Of a stretch of 64,000 bases of DNA, positions 1-11,464 are shown piece after piece; the first letter of the stretch is position 1, and each line of letters opens with the position of its first letter. Source of the stretch: Prillingera fragicola (Eukaryota; Basidiomycota; Tremellomycetes; Trichosporonales; Trichosporonaceae); assembly GCA_002335605.1 (NCBI GenBank), contig BEDY01000004.1, forward strand, positions 372,001-436,000, written 5' to 3'. The notes under the pieces are model-generated. The model ran no database searches, was not told the DNA's origin, and saw nothing but the letters and a program-made list of their open reading frames with translations. Both the position numbers and the translations under genes were made by a program.

Positions 1-1239
1 CCGCGCGAGGTCCAATTCATTGGCATCTCACGATGATGCCTCATCAGAGGAAGGCGAGATTTCTGTCCGCGAGCCGTGGCGTGCCGCATCACCTCCTCGA
101 TCTGGTGCGATGCGCGACGATCGGCGCGAGAATCGTGAGGAGGACCTGGACGCCGTCGCCCCGAATCGTCAGGAGCTCAACGCTGCTCGATTGAGCCGGT
201 ACGAGCTCGTGGACATGATGTACAAAGACAGTTTTGATACCGTCATTCAAGGTGAGGGGAGCTAGGCCATGGGGTGGAATGCTAACGGACCAGGTGCTTA
301 TGTTAGGCTTATGGCCGGAGATACTGATGAAGATGGTCGGCCCAAATATCGTGTGCACCGGCTTAAAGGGATCGACAAGAGCCAAGCCCATGGCAGATAC
401 ACGATCGAGTACCAGGGCCGGCAGGTTTCTGATAGCCGCGCTCTCATTTGCCAGTATGGAAAGGCTGTGAGGTTGTTCCGCATGGCCGACGTGTCCAATG
501 GTGACATTGATGAAGTAAGCCCAATATCTCTTTATCGAGCTGACGTTGGAAGTCTGAGTTCTCTCGATTTTGCCTCGTTTCGAAGGCCGATGGTGTCGCC
601 CTGCCCCGGCGCTCAGAGCTCAAGCAGAAGCACGAGGACATTGCTGCTCTCCGCGACCGGCCTATGACAGAGGTGAGATTTTGTGTTGTGTCTGACAAAT
701 ACTGGTAGCTGACGATACAGGACGAGGTGAACCGTCAGATTGACGCACGCAAGAAGAGCACTCAAGCGCAGCCCAACCGCCAGAAGATTGTACTTGACAT
801 TTCGTCTCTCATGGCGTCAAAGCAGTTGGCACTCCGCCGCAACGACCACGAGGCCGCCGACATGGCCACTGCCCAGCTTATCAAGTTGGGCGCTGATCCA
901 TCCACTGGCGAGCTCGTATCTGGTGAATCCAACCTCTCGGAATACGACTTGCGTATTCAGCGTATCAACGAGAACAACCGGCGTAGGACTTTGGAGAGCA
1001 TGGCGAAGGCTCACGAATCTTCAATGGAAAAGAGGAGGCGCGAGGAGGCGATTGTCAAGGAGAAGGCGTGAGTTGAGCTGTCGCGATCATGGCTGACAAA
1101 TCGCAGTGCAAAGAAGCTAGCAGAAGCATCGGAGGAGAAGGAGACCACTGTCGCCCCGCCTGTGTCGGGATTGAAGAAGGGAGAGACGCCTCAGCAATAT
1201 GTTGCGCGCACCATTGACCTTGACCTCGGCGATTTCTAG
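1..1239 (+). CDS. RTF1: RNA polymerase-associated protein Rtf1 (Plus3 domain), 5'-partial
   Basis: Subunit of the Paf1 complex, acting in the nucleus in transcription elongation and histone H2B ubiquitination (family knowledge). The reading frame is open from the window edge, so the N-terminus is missing. An acidic Ser/Glu stretch is followed by the Plus3 entry motif LSRYELVDMMYKDSFDTVIQ, then AYVRLMAG, YRVHRLKGI and VRLFRMADVSN, which match the Plus3 fold. A charged helical region (RQKIVLDISSLMASKQLALR, then ENNRRRTLESMAKAHESSME) is typical of the Rtf1 C-terminal half. Four short introns give a continuous frame: 252-293, 515-552, 673-720 and 1068-1106. The protein ends LDLDLGDF with TAG at 1237-1239. 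Identification as Rtf1 is strong. Confidence 0.9.
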
Positions 1240-1308
1240 CCGCATGAATCACATTCCAACCATACACTGCTATGCCGCTCAGGCTCTCTCTCAGGGGACT
1301 CTAGTAAT

Positions 1309-2801
1309 TTAAGCTGCCTTCTTAGCCTCATCAGCCTTGGGAGCCTCCGCGCCAGACACGGTCTCCTTCGCAGCTGCGGCAAGAGCCAAGGCGGAGGGCT
1401 TGAGGCCCATGCGAGTGGACACGTACTGCACAAGTTAGTTTGAACGAAAGGGATGACGCTTACATCCTGGGCCAGCACCTCGACGCTTGTGCGCAGAACG
1501 TCTACCAAACGCTCCTCGACCCAGTCACTCTTCTCGTATTCGACCTCAAGCCAGTCAGCAGGCACGGGCTGGCTGACGGTCGAGAATCTCAGGCCATGCG
1601 ATGGGTCCTGGAGAGTAATGATAAAGTACAGCTGCTGGGTGGGAGCAGATGCCTCGGTGGATGACAGAAGAAGTGGAGGCTCAGGGACGGGGAGAGGGGC
1701 GAGGAGGGGTTGAAGCTGGAGGAAGACGGGGATCGTCGTCACTGGGACATCAGCTGTGGTGTCAGTGCTGCAACAAATGAAATGCACTCACCGCTTGCCT
1801 CAGTCCGACCCCGAGGGTTCTTGTCCTCGCGTGCCTTGACAGCCTCGATCTCGGCCTGAGCAGCCTTCCATCCCTCGTCCCATCCTTGGACAGGATAAAG
1901 TCCGCGCTCAGACGACTGCTCAGTCTCGGGGCGGGACCACACGACGACGAGCTCGCCCGACTCGGTCTGCTCAAGGATGCTCGTCCATGCGCGGTAGACG
2001 ACGCCCTCGACGCCATCGTAGCCAACCATGGGGTGTGTCAACCACAGCTCAATAGTCTCATGAGCAGAAATGGGGGGAGCGACAGTGTTGATAAAGTTGG
2101 TCAAGGTCGAATTAGCCTGCGACAACAAGTCATTGCCTGTCTGCGTCAGCACAGCTCGGGCTACACGTGCTCCCATACGCACGGAGTCGGTCCAAATCCA
2201 CACTTCCCACGCCCTTTACAATACCACCCAGACGCTCCTCGGCATCCTTGCGTAGCTTGCCGAGGTCGACGCCTCCGACGTTGAGGTGGTCGAGCTGCCC
2301 GGCGACACCAGAGACGCCCTCGGCACGGACTTTCTTGTACTGCTCGTCGGCGACGCGCTGAGCGGATTGAAGAGCTGTGGTGGCACTGGACCAGAACGAC
2401 GACACGCCCCATCCAGACGCTGCCGGTGCTGCGGATGCAGCAGCCGGGGCGGCAACGGGACTGGCTGCTGCACCAGTCGCAGCAGTGGACACGGACGGCG
2501 CAGACAGAGCAGGACTGCCCGTCCGGGGAGTTGACGTCGATGGACCGGGGACGCTGAGAGGCGCACGCTTCTGCTTGATCTGAGCCTCGAGGAATGCCAG
2601 AGCGTCAGCAGCCTCCTCGTCCGGGGCAGTGTCGTCGGTGACCTCCGTGTCCCGCTTGGCACTGTCCGTTGACGGGCGGGCATCAGCGATCGGGGCAGAT
2701 TCGGACGACGCGGGAGGTGGCTCCAGGTTGTCAAGGTTGTCAAGATTGTCGAGGAAGGCAAGGGCCTCCTCGGCTTTGGACTTCTTGTTCTTGGGCGGCA
2801 T
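1309..2801 (-). CDS. MTC1: Maintenance of telomere capping protein 1 (Mtc1, DUF5427 family)
   Basis: Fungal-specific Mtc1 family protein. The yeast member is genetically linked to telomere capping and has ER/Golgi trafficking phenotypes; its molecular role is unclear. I chose the ATG at 2801 because MPPKNKKSKAEEALAFLDNL is a typical family start; an in-frame ATG 84 nt upstream (2885) is possible. A low-complexity Ala/Ser/Pro region is followed by SGWGVSSFWSSATTALQSAQ, an amphipathic stretch typical of the family. The C-terminal half contains APPISAHETIELWLTHPMVG and VYRAWTSILEQTESGELVVV, then LQPLLAPLPVPEPPLL. Introns are short; the first uses donor GTGCGT after DLDRLR and resumes at NDLLSQANSTLTNF. 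The protein ends EAKKAA. It is tail-to-tail with RTF1, 69 bp apart. Confidence 0.85.
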
Positions 2802-2995
2802 TGTTGTTGGTGAGATGGACAGATGACGTTGCGGGAAATGACAGCGATTCAGTGAGAACACATCAGCAGTCACATTGATGCTCATTAGCCGGTTTGCTTC
2901 CGTGACACGTGAATGACACAGTTGTTACATAATCTCTGCCTTGGACAGAATGGGACACAATAATACTATGCATGATGATCTATACAGTCATTGAC

Positions 2996-5405
2996 TCAAA
3001 GTCGCAGGCTGCGACGGTACTTGATGAATGCCACAAGGTTCTCGTACGCCTCCTCGGCCCTAGCACGGAGCTCTGGCTGACGACGGCGGTCAACCTTGCG
3101 CACGTCGCTGCGAATACGGGCCACACTTCCGGCAAGCGCGTCCAGGAAGCCACCAGTGACAAACACAGGGCCATCATAGTCGCGTGTCTCATCGGCATAG
3201 ATGTCGATGACGGCGTTGATTACAGCCACACTCAGCTCGGGCTTCGCCGGCGAAGTGAGGATGCCCATCAGCCAGGTGCCGACAGCGCGGTTCTCCTCGA
3301 TGGTGACGCCACTGCGGGCAGCGAGGGTTGCCAAGGTGTCAAGAGTGCGGGTTTGCGCAGCCTCCGAGCTGAGCGCAGGGAGAACGTCCTTGAGCATCTG
3401 GAGGTGAGCCTCCTGCGGGGAAAGAGCAGCAGCAGCCGAAGCGATCTTGGCGGCTCCCCAAGCACATCCAAGAGCAGCCTCAATAATCTCAAGACGCATC
3501 TCGTGGCCGCGAGCAGTGAGGGCGGCAGCATCTGATCCAGCCATTTGCAGAACTCCAAACATGGCATCCCACACACCCTGGGCAGGAACGAGAGCAGCCA
3601 ACGACGCATCGTTGGATGCAGCGGTGGTCAGGAGGAGGTTGTTGAGAGCCTCCAGGGCACGCAGGTGAACAGTGCTCAACGCGGCCGTCGTAGGTGGGTG
3701 TAGCGAGGGCTCTGCGCCGGTTGGAGGGAAGGACAATGGGGTGAGGTGGGCGAGAGCGCTAAGGCGCTGAGGGAGGGAGAGGTCACCCAGCAAGTGCGAG
3801 AGGGTGACAGTGGTGCGGATAGTTGGCGCAGCGGTCGCGCCGTTGATCTCTTTGGGATCCCGTCCCATAGCAATGAGGTCCTCGTCGGCAAGCGCATCCT
3901 CCATCTCGTCATCGTCGTCTAATGGAGTTAGATGCGTTCTCCGGGGTGGAAACTCACCACCTGAAACTCCCTCCTCGTCCATGGCATCGCCCGCGTCCTC
4001 GATGCCAGCGCACATGCTCGTAACCATCTCCAGCGCAACGGCAACGGTGGTGAGCATGCGCTCGACGCGCTCAAGCTTGACCTCTGGGGCACTTCGGTGG
4101 TCGGTTTTCAAATCCTTGCCGGGAAGAAGGATTTCCTCTTTTGGCTGTCATGGTCAGCTGTGCTCGCTCTCTTCAGCCTTTTGCTACTCACCAACTGAGC
4201 CACAAGAGCCGTCACACGATCAACGACGTTGCTGAGGTTAACATCGAGAAGACTGTTAGCAAGGGGAAGGATGACGTCGTTGGTGAGAGCAGCCACGCCA
4301 ATCGAAGCATCAGCGGGCGACCCGGGCTGGAGCACGTTGCGCACAGCGCCAGCAACCAGAACCCTCGTCAGCAACGGGCGGCCGTCGCCAATCTCGTCAT
4401 TGTCCTCCACATCGTCCTTGGCCTTGCCCTTGCCCTTGAGACTGGCCTCGGCGGGACCGTGGTCCTTGCGGACAACGGCAACGAGGGTGAACAGGCCACC
4501 GGGGCAATTCAGCACAGCGTTGGTGAAAGGTTGGTTGTCTTGGGTCAGAGAGTACAGAGCCTGAGCTGCACAAGGCGTCAGCGCGAGGAGCACGCGTAAC
4601 CAAATGTGACTCACCGGCAGCGAGCGCCACGCCGGTGCTGAGGGAGTCACGTCCACCGAGAACCTTTAGCAAGAGATTCTCGCAGCCAGTAGCGTTGACG
4701 GCAGCGAGAGTCTTGTGGCTGGCCTCGGCCAACGACCAGATGAGGCTAAGGACGTTCTCCGTGAGAGAAAGCAAATGCTTGCGGGCCTGCATCTGCTCAT
4801 CGCTGAGCTCCTTCTGAGGTCCCGCAAGAACGCTGTCAATGGTGCTGGAAATCTGTCCAAGTTAGCACAAGCATGCAGCCATCTCGTGACCAGAGTCACT
4901 CACCTTCCCCATTAGCACAATGAGGTGAGACATGATGCCCTTGTTGAACATTTCGCTGCACAGTTCATGGCCACCGTCAATGGCAAGGTTACTGAAGGTC
5001 AGCATTCTGCCTGCTTAGAAACGAATATAATGGACGTACCGGAGAGCACCGGAAGCCTCGACCACGACCTCGTCCACGCTGTCCGAGAGGCGCTCAATGA
5101 GCTCGCCAACGACGTTGCGGCCCTGGAACAGGCGGCGAGTAGCGGGATCGTTCTGGATGAGGTTGCAGATTGCTGCACAAGCCCACGTGCGGTCAGCATA
5201 CTCGGCAGAGCGGAGCTGTACAGTATTAGTTGAGTGCCATGCAGCTGGGGGTAAGACGCACCTTTTGGAGGACGGGCAGCATCTGCTTCTCCTTCGCTGG
5301 GTCGGCCTTGCCCTCGGCGCGTCCGCTGCCGAGATGGGTGTCGGGGACGCGGATGGGGTTGTGGCGCTTGGCCGCCGTCTTCTTCTTGTACTGCGCTTTA
5401 CCCAT
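2996..5405 (-). CDS. SYO1: Symportin 1-like ARM/HEAT-repeat protein (ribosomal protein L5/L11 import chaperone)
   Basis: Syo1 family protein of about 700 aa. Family knowledge: it binds nascent uL18 (L5) and uL5 (L11) and co-imports them with the kap104 importin for 5S RNP assembly. The start MGKAQYKKKTAAKRHNPIRV is the conserved basic N-terminus carrying the nuclear-targeting signal. It is followed by KEKQMLPVLQKLRSAEYADR, WACAAICNLIQNDPATRRLF and VVVEASGALRNLAIDGGHEL, which are ARM/HEAT-type helical repeats. An acidic loop (DDDDEMEDALADEDLIAMG) lies near the middle. Short introns interrupt the repeats, for example one after GKMLPVLQK-type sequence at about 5263 and one inside ASGALR|NLAIDG. 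The C-terminus is ENLVAFIKYRRSLRL. Divergent from CDC55. Confidence 0.88.
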
Positions 5406-5848
5406 GTTGTGCGGGTGTGTCAATGCAATGAGCTGGAGAGGAGGGAAAGCTGTAGCAGCAAGATGTCTGGGACACCATCCGGGGCGTCGGACCACAAAAA
5501 TCTCAGAGGCATTGGGCTGACAGCACGTGGTATGCGCATGGCAGCCAGGGAACCCACTTGAACATCAACAATCAGCTGTTAGCTTCCGTCCCTGGTACCT
5601 GAAAACAGCCGCCCCTCGGCTGGCTGCACTGACTGCCTGCTGCCTGGCGGGCGGGCCAGCTGGCGGCGTGGCGCAAGCGCCGCTGGGGTGATGACATGGG
5701 CAGGATTTTGAGCGGGATCAAATCTGTCGAGTGCCACTTTTGCGGAGTGACGATGCGAAGTGCGGCGGCAGCCTGGGTGCGGCAGGCAGGTGCTGGCAGG
5801 TGCAGCACCAGGCTGGCTGACGCCGCTGGCTGGCTTGGCTGGCTGTCT

Positions 5849-5900
<52 letters not shown>

Positions 5901-6315
5901 GCGGGCGGCTCGGGCTCCTGGCTGGGTGCACATCTTTCCCCCGCCCTGCACACCTCCTCACTTGCCCCCGTCACTGCACCAGTCCGCTGTCGTCACGCCC
6001 ATCCAGTTCCTCCAGTTCCTCTCTCCACCCCGTTTGACCACAATCATCCACATCACTCTCCCCTTCCATCAGACCAAATAAGCATACGCTGGCCTAGCCA
6101 GCATCCCTGTACATCGACGGCCCAATCGCCGTCCCCGCTCCCCCACCGCCCACCTCGCCGTGCCAGTGTCTGCACGGTTTCTTGACCCTCACCAACCCAC
6201 ACCTGTCTGTGGCCTCGTATAATTGCTCTCAACGTCGTCACATTTCGACACTCTTCCCTGTCGGCCATCTCGACACTCTTGTGATTCTCTGGCCCCAGTA
6301 GCCAATTCGCCTGGC
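5406..6315. other. Divergent intergenic region between SYO1 and CDC55
   Basis: This 0.9 kb separates two divergently transcribed genes and must hold both 5' regions. Its only distinctive sequence is the (CTGG)n tract annotated separately. Pro/Ala/Ser/Gln-repeat reading frames crossing it are products of that tract. The right half is pyrimidine-rich, consistent with a CDC55 leader. I see no gene. Confidence 0.7.
5849..5900. repeat. Tetranucleotide microsatellite (CTGG)13
   Basis: Thirteen perfect uninterrupted CTGG units (52 bp) sit in a wider stretch of imperfect CTGG/GCTGG repeats at about 5760-5925. The tract is in the SYO1/CDC55 divergent promoter region, 416 bp upstream of the CDC55 ATG. 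Perfect arrays of this length commonly vary in copy number by replication slippage. Confidence 0.97.
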
Positions 6316-8093
6316 ATGGACCCAGAAGCATCATCAAACCAATGGCGCTTCGCGCAGTGTTTTGGAGACAAGGGCGAAGTCGAGGACATCACAGAGGGTT
6401 CGTGCAGAGCCTTTAGTCTTGACCTCTCGAGCGTACAGCTGCTGACATGACGTCTGTACAGCCGACATCATCTCCACTGTCGAGTTTGACCACACTGGCG
6501 ACTACCTCGCTACAGGTGACAAAGGTGGCCGTGTTGTCCTCTTTGAGCGCAACGAGCAGGTGCGTGCCTCCTGTCAAGCATTTTTATCTCTGCTAACACG
6601 TTATGCAGAAGAAGGGATGCGAGTACAAATTTTACACCGAGGTTAGTGGGCTGTAGGAGAAGCAAGAGTTCCGTGCTGACGCATTCTGCAGTTCCAGTCA
6701 CACGAGCCAGAGTTTGACTACCTCAAGTCTTTGGAGATTGAGGAGAAGATCAACCGGATCAGGTGGTGCAAGCGGCAAAATGCCGCTCATTTCCTTTTGA
6801 GCACCAATGGTGAGTGCAAGCAGATTGGCCGTAGCTAATCTATCAGACAAGACGATCAAGCTGTGGAAGGTCTTTGACAAGCAGATCAAGGTCGTGTCCG
6901 AGAACAACCACACCGAGGGTTACGGTACTCCTGTCGCGGGTGGAGTCGCACCGCCTCTGCGCCTGCCTCGCATGACCACGCACGACTCGATCACTGCGGC
7001 TGTTCCTCGCAAGGTGTATGCCAACGCTCATGCGTACCACATCAACTCGATCTCGGTCAACTCGGACGGGGAGACGTACATCTCTGCCGACGACTTGCGC
7101 ATCAATCTCTGGAACCTTAACATTAGTGACCAGAGCTTCAGTGAGTGGACTAAGGATGCAATGGCAAGCGCCTTCACTGACACCGATAGACATTGTCGAC
7201 ATTAAGCCTGTCAACATGGAGGAGCTAACCGAGGTTATTACTGCTGCCGAGTTCCACCCCATCCACTGCAACCTTTTCATGTACTCGAGCTCGAAGGGAA
7301 CAATCAAGCTCGCCGACATGCGCGAAGCGGCACTGTGTGACCAGCACGCCAAGCGTGAGTGAACTGGCTAGTTTCTGAGCCTTTCCCTGACGGATCAGTG
7401 TTTGAGGAAGAGGAGGACCCATCTCAGAAGTCATTCTTCTCCGAGATCATTTCGTCCATCTCGGACGTCAAGTTCTCACGGGATGGTCGCTACATTCTGT
7501 CCCGGGACTACTTGACCCTCAAGATCTGGGACATGGCCATGGAGAACAAGCCTGTCAAGACCATCAACATTCACGACCACCTGCGCCAGAAGCTTTGCGA
7601 CCTTTACGAGAATGACTGCATCTTTGACAAGTTTGAGTGCACGTTCAGCGGTGATGGCAGGTGCGTTTGGGAGAGCAGCAATCGTAAAGCTATTGCTGAC
7701 GGACGCCTGTAGTCACGTCATGACTGGCTCGTACCACAACTACTTCCGCATCTATGATGTCAACAGTGACAACGATGTCGTCCTTCAGGCCGACAAGTCA
7801 GCGTTCAAGGCAAAGAAGATTGGAGGTGCCCGTGGCAAGGTGCCAGGCAAGAAGGAGGGCTTGCAGACCGAGGGCATTGACTTTGCCAAGAAGATCGTGA
7901 GTTGCTTCTCAATTTCGATGGAGGAGATTGTTGACATGCGGTAGCTTCACGGCAGCTGGCATCCTCGGGAAAATACGATTGCTGTGAGTAACAACGTTAT
8001 ACGTATAAGAGATGTGGCTGACGTTTGCTTTAGATTGCAGCCACGAACAACCTGTGGGTTTTGACCGCAGACCCAGCTGTGAACGTAAATTGA
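6316..8093 (+). CDS. CDC55: PP2A regulatory B subunit (B55/Cdc55 type, WD40 propeller)
   Basis: B55-type regulatory subunit that directs PP2A to cell-cycle, mitotic-exit and morphogenesis substrates. The start [20 protein letters not shown] is followed by the family blades: [102 protein letters not shown] and [17 protein letters not shown]. The ending [20 protein letters not shown] matches the canonical B55 C-terminus. About nine small introns (35-55 nt) are needed; the first uses an uncommon GTTCGT donor after DITE. A basic loop with [13 protein letters not shown] lies between the last blades. Length (about 450 aa) fits the family. Identification is very strong. Confidence 0.96.
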
Positions 8094-8876
8094 CCAGGCT
8101 CAGATTCCTCTACTCAACTCTCTCATGAGCATATCGCCGTTACAACAAGATACCCCCTTTCCCTGTCGTCCATCCAACATCCAGCTGTGTCTGGGACGTG
8201 ATCCCGTCACCACGCCTCATCCACTTCGCACTAGTTGCATTCAAATGCCCCCATTCTTCAATCTACTCAAACTTGTCCGACCCAGTATTCCCCCCATCTT
8301 CCTGTCACCCCTCGGCCCATGGAAGTCAACCCCTTGCATCTTCACGCCTTTGTGCGATGACTGTCTAGGGAGAGTGACCCATGGTGGCCGGTCACCAACA
8401 ACGCCAGTCATCCTGGTCTCTATTTTTTACACTAGATTTCAACAAGCCTACTGGGTGTGATGCGTAGAGGGGGCTGCGCGGACGATGACCCACCTCTGGC
8501 CGTGTAGAGAGCAGAAGAGAAGAAGAGAAGCAAGATGAAACAGTGTAGTAGAGACTCTGCATGAGAAATGATCAGTTGCAGGACGTTGGCTGGGCCGGGA
8601 ATTTGATTCCGTGACTCATGGGTGCACAAACAAAGGGATTTGTCACGTGATGAGACTGCCCGCGCCTTGTTTCTCTCTCACCCAACTCAACCTACGTTTC
8701 TGATCGTCTCCACTATACCATTTGTCGTCACAGTATCAGAGCTCGAGAGCCAGCGCCAGCGCCCGGCCACCCCGGCGGGCCTTTGATATCACCATCTATT
8801 TTTCCAACGGGCAGCCGCCAGGCAGTCTTCTCACTTTGCTTCGACGACGTGGTATCGAGACCGAAATCTATTCGAC
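8094..8876 (+). other. CDC55 3' flank and MPS1 5' flank
   Basis: This 783 bp lies between head-to-tail genes. It is pyrimidine-rich on + in the first half and purine-rich at about 8500-8540. Small open frames here have no family resemblance. A frame running into MPS1 from 8722 begins with TTG, has no ATG and ends out of frame with the kinase. I see no gene. Confidence 0.6.
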
Positions 8877-11352
8877 ATGGCCGCTTCACCGGCAACACCA
8901 GTGCAGTTCGAGGCTGTCAGCACATCTCTCACTAGCACACCACCATGGCAGGATGATGATGAGGAGGCAATTGAGATGCCCGACTTTCACTACGACTGGT
9001 TCCAAGGAGCCGAGGATAAGATGGACACGGTGCCCACGAGTCGACCAGCCGACGTCGTCCGAGACAAAGCGCAAGCGTCTCTGCGTCACCAGGCCCTGTT
9101 TGGTTCGCATCAGTCCATCTCTTCTTCCATTACCTCTTCAGCATCATCATCTCGTCAACTTTCCTCGGCGGACCACTCGATTTCGTCAGCCACATCTCTT
9201 CCCACCCCTCCAAGTGAGATCAGTTCAACGTTGAGCCGAAAACCGGCGCTTCCTCTTTCCGTCGCAACCACTCTGGACGATAGCGATGCCGATGGCTCCT
9301 TCAAGCTTCACGCTATTCGTCCGACACAGAGAGTGGTGTCTGCTCCTGTGATGGGGAATGCAGATGGGCATGTGAGTAGAATGTGGTTGTGATGAGCGTG
9401 CTATTGACTTGCAGGCCAAGAACCTTGACGACAGGAACCGCACAGAGACTATGAGCACTCGAGCATCTGTTCGCACAACATATAATACACCGGGACTGTC
9501 ACAACGAACCTTGGCATCTTCGACGGCCTCCGGTCCGCGGATTGCTGGTCTCTCACGATTCGGTGGGCCAGCGAGGCGAGGCAAAATGCTCGATGAGAAT
9601 GATGAAGACGAAGATGCCTTGGCATTGATAGCAGGTCAGCTCACGCGGCAGTAGTAGGTAGTCTCATTGCTGACCCAAGTCAAGAGTCACCACGCTACTC
9701 CGAACCGGACTCGCCTGTTTCTGGGGCCCACGACACGGCGACGTCTCAGTCGGCGACGATACGAGCCAACCGCCCTCGCGAGGAGGAGCGCCAGCCGTCT
9801 TCTCCTCCGCCATTGACTAGCACCGGACGAGAAAATCGCCAACCCGAGGCAGCATACGAGCAGCCGAAGGGCAAGAGTCGAGGCGTGACGGAGCAGCAGG
9901 AACCGCCTCATCGCAGTTCATCCGAATGGGGCGGGCAGCATGGAGATAGTCGCAGAGACGCGCATCCGGTTATGCGGGCCTCACGGCCAGCTCCAACACC
10001 TGCTGCGGAATCGCATCGCTTCGAGGCACCACCAAGTGGCCGCATGCAATACCAGTCCGAGGCTGCTCCGGCGCAGCAGATCACTGCGCCCCCTCCACAG
10101 AAGCGACTGTTTGCCGTCAATGGGGTGGCTTATGAACGCCTGGGGGTCTTAGGGAAGGGTGGATCATCCAAGGTCTACTCTGTGCTTTGTCCAACAAAAC
10201 GAGTCGTCTATGCTCTCAAGAGGGTTGGGCTTGATCGGGCTGATGCAGAGACTTACCAAAGCTACACCAACGAGATTGAGCTACTCAAGCGCTTGCGAGG
10301 GCACGACCGGATCATCCAGCTCATTGATCATCAAATCACCTTCAACCAAGGAAATCGGCCAAAAATTCTGATGATGGTGGGTGGTTGACCAGAACTCAAT
10401 GTGCTAATCCCGTAGGTGATGGAGTGTGGAGAGATTGACTTTGCGGCTTTGCTCGACGAGCAGCGTGGCAAACCGCTCAACATGAACTTTGTCGGCTTAT
10501 ACTGGCAACAGGTGCGTGCATGCTGTAGAACGTGGCTAATAAGGCAGATGCTCGAGGCCGTTCAAGCTGTGCATGCGGAGAACGTCGTTCACACCGACTT
10601 GAAACCGGCGAACTTTGTTCTGGTCAAAGGGCGTCTCAAGATTATCGACTTTGGCATTGCAAAGGCTGTTGCCAACGATACTGTCAACATTCAGCGAGAT
10701 CAGCAGGTGGGTTTGAGACGTCACTAGGGGTGCTTACGACAGATTGGAACAGTAAACTACATGTCGCCAGAGGCCATTCAGCGCATGAACAACCAAAAGG
10801 TTCTCAAGGTTCGTTTTGTGGCAAGGCGAGAATTAAGGCTCATTATCTCCAGCTATCTTATCCAAGCGACGTTTGGTCTCTCGGTTGCATTCTCTACCAG
10901 ATGATCTACGGCAGCCCGCCGTTTCAGTATATTAACGGGGGTCCATTGCCTAAAATGAACGCCATCGCGGATCCTTCACATCGCATCGACTATCCCTCAA
11001 AGGCGGTTTGTCGCCCCATGGCAGCAGACGCGCGTCCTATTGCTGTCATCATTCCCGTCGCCGCAGTTGCGTCTATGCGCAGCTGTCTCAACTACAACAA
11101 GGATCACCGGTTGACTATTCCACAACTCTTGGAACACGAGTTTCTCTCTCCATCTAGGAGCGCGCTTGCTCCAGACGCAACGTCTATCACGCCGGATCAG
11201 ATGGCCATGCTGGTCAACTTTATTCGCAAGGAGAGTGGTTTAGGCCCACTGTCACCACGAGACTCGACAGCCAAGGTAAGTCACGACCGCTTATAGAGCT
11301 AACGTATTAGGATCTGTTCACCCAGCTTCAAGAGCAGAATGGAGAAGCATAG
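8877..11352 (+). CDS. MPS1: Mps1/TTK family dual-specificity spindle checkpoint kinase
   Basis: Kinetochore kinase needed for spindle assembly checkpoint signalling and spindle pole duplication. The N-terminal ~400 residues are Ser/Pro-rich and disordered, starting MAASPATPVQFEAVSTSL. The kinase domain follows: glycine loop LGKGGSSKVYSV, ALKRVGLDRA with the ATP lysine, and catalytic loop HTDLKPANFVLVKG. The HTD form resembles the HSD found in Mps1 rather than the usual HRD. Next come IIDFGIAKAV (DFG), the activation segment IGTVNYMSPEAI, and YPSDVWSLGCILYQMIYGSP. After the kinase, NYNKDHRLTIPQLLEHEFL is typical of the lobe end. Several introns are needed; the one before LSYPSDV uses donor GTTCGT. 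The protein ends DLFTQLQEQNGEA. Confidence 0.95.
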
Positions 11353-11464
11353 CGAGAGACGATCGCGCATTAGGGTCGCATGTAGTACTATCATTATACA
11401 TATTCAATACTTTGGGCGGAGAGGTTGTTTGTGATGATCATCTTTACAGCTAGCGAAACAGTCG

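Noticed and set aside
5572..5974. Pro/Ala/Ser/Gln-repeat frames near the CTGG tract
   Set aside because: Translation of the microsatellite in several frames; no conserved sequence.
8722..9234. Frame upstream of MPS1
   Set aside because: Begins with TTG and overlaps the kinase N-terminus in another frame; the ATG at 8877 gives the proper protein.
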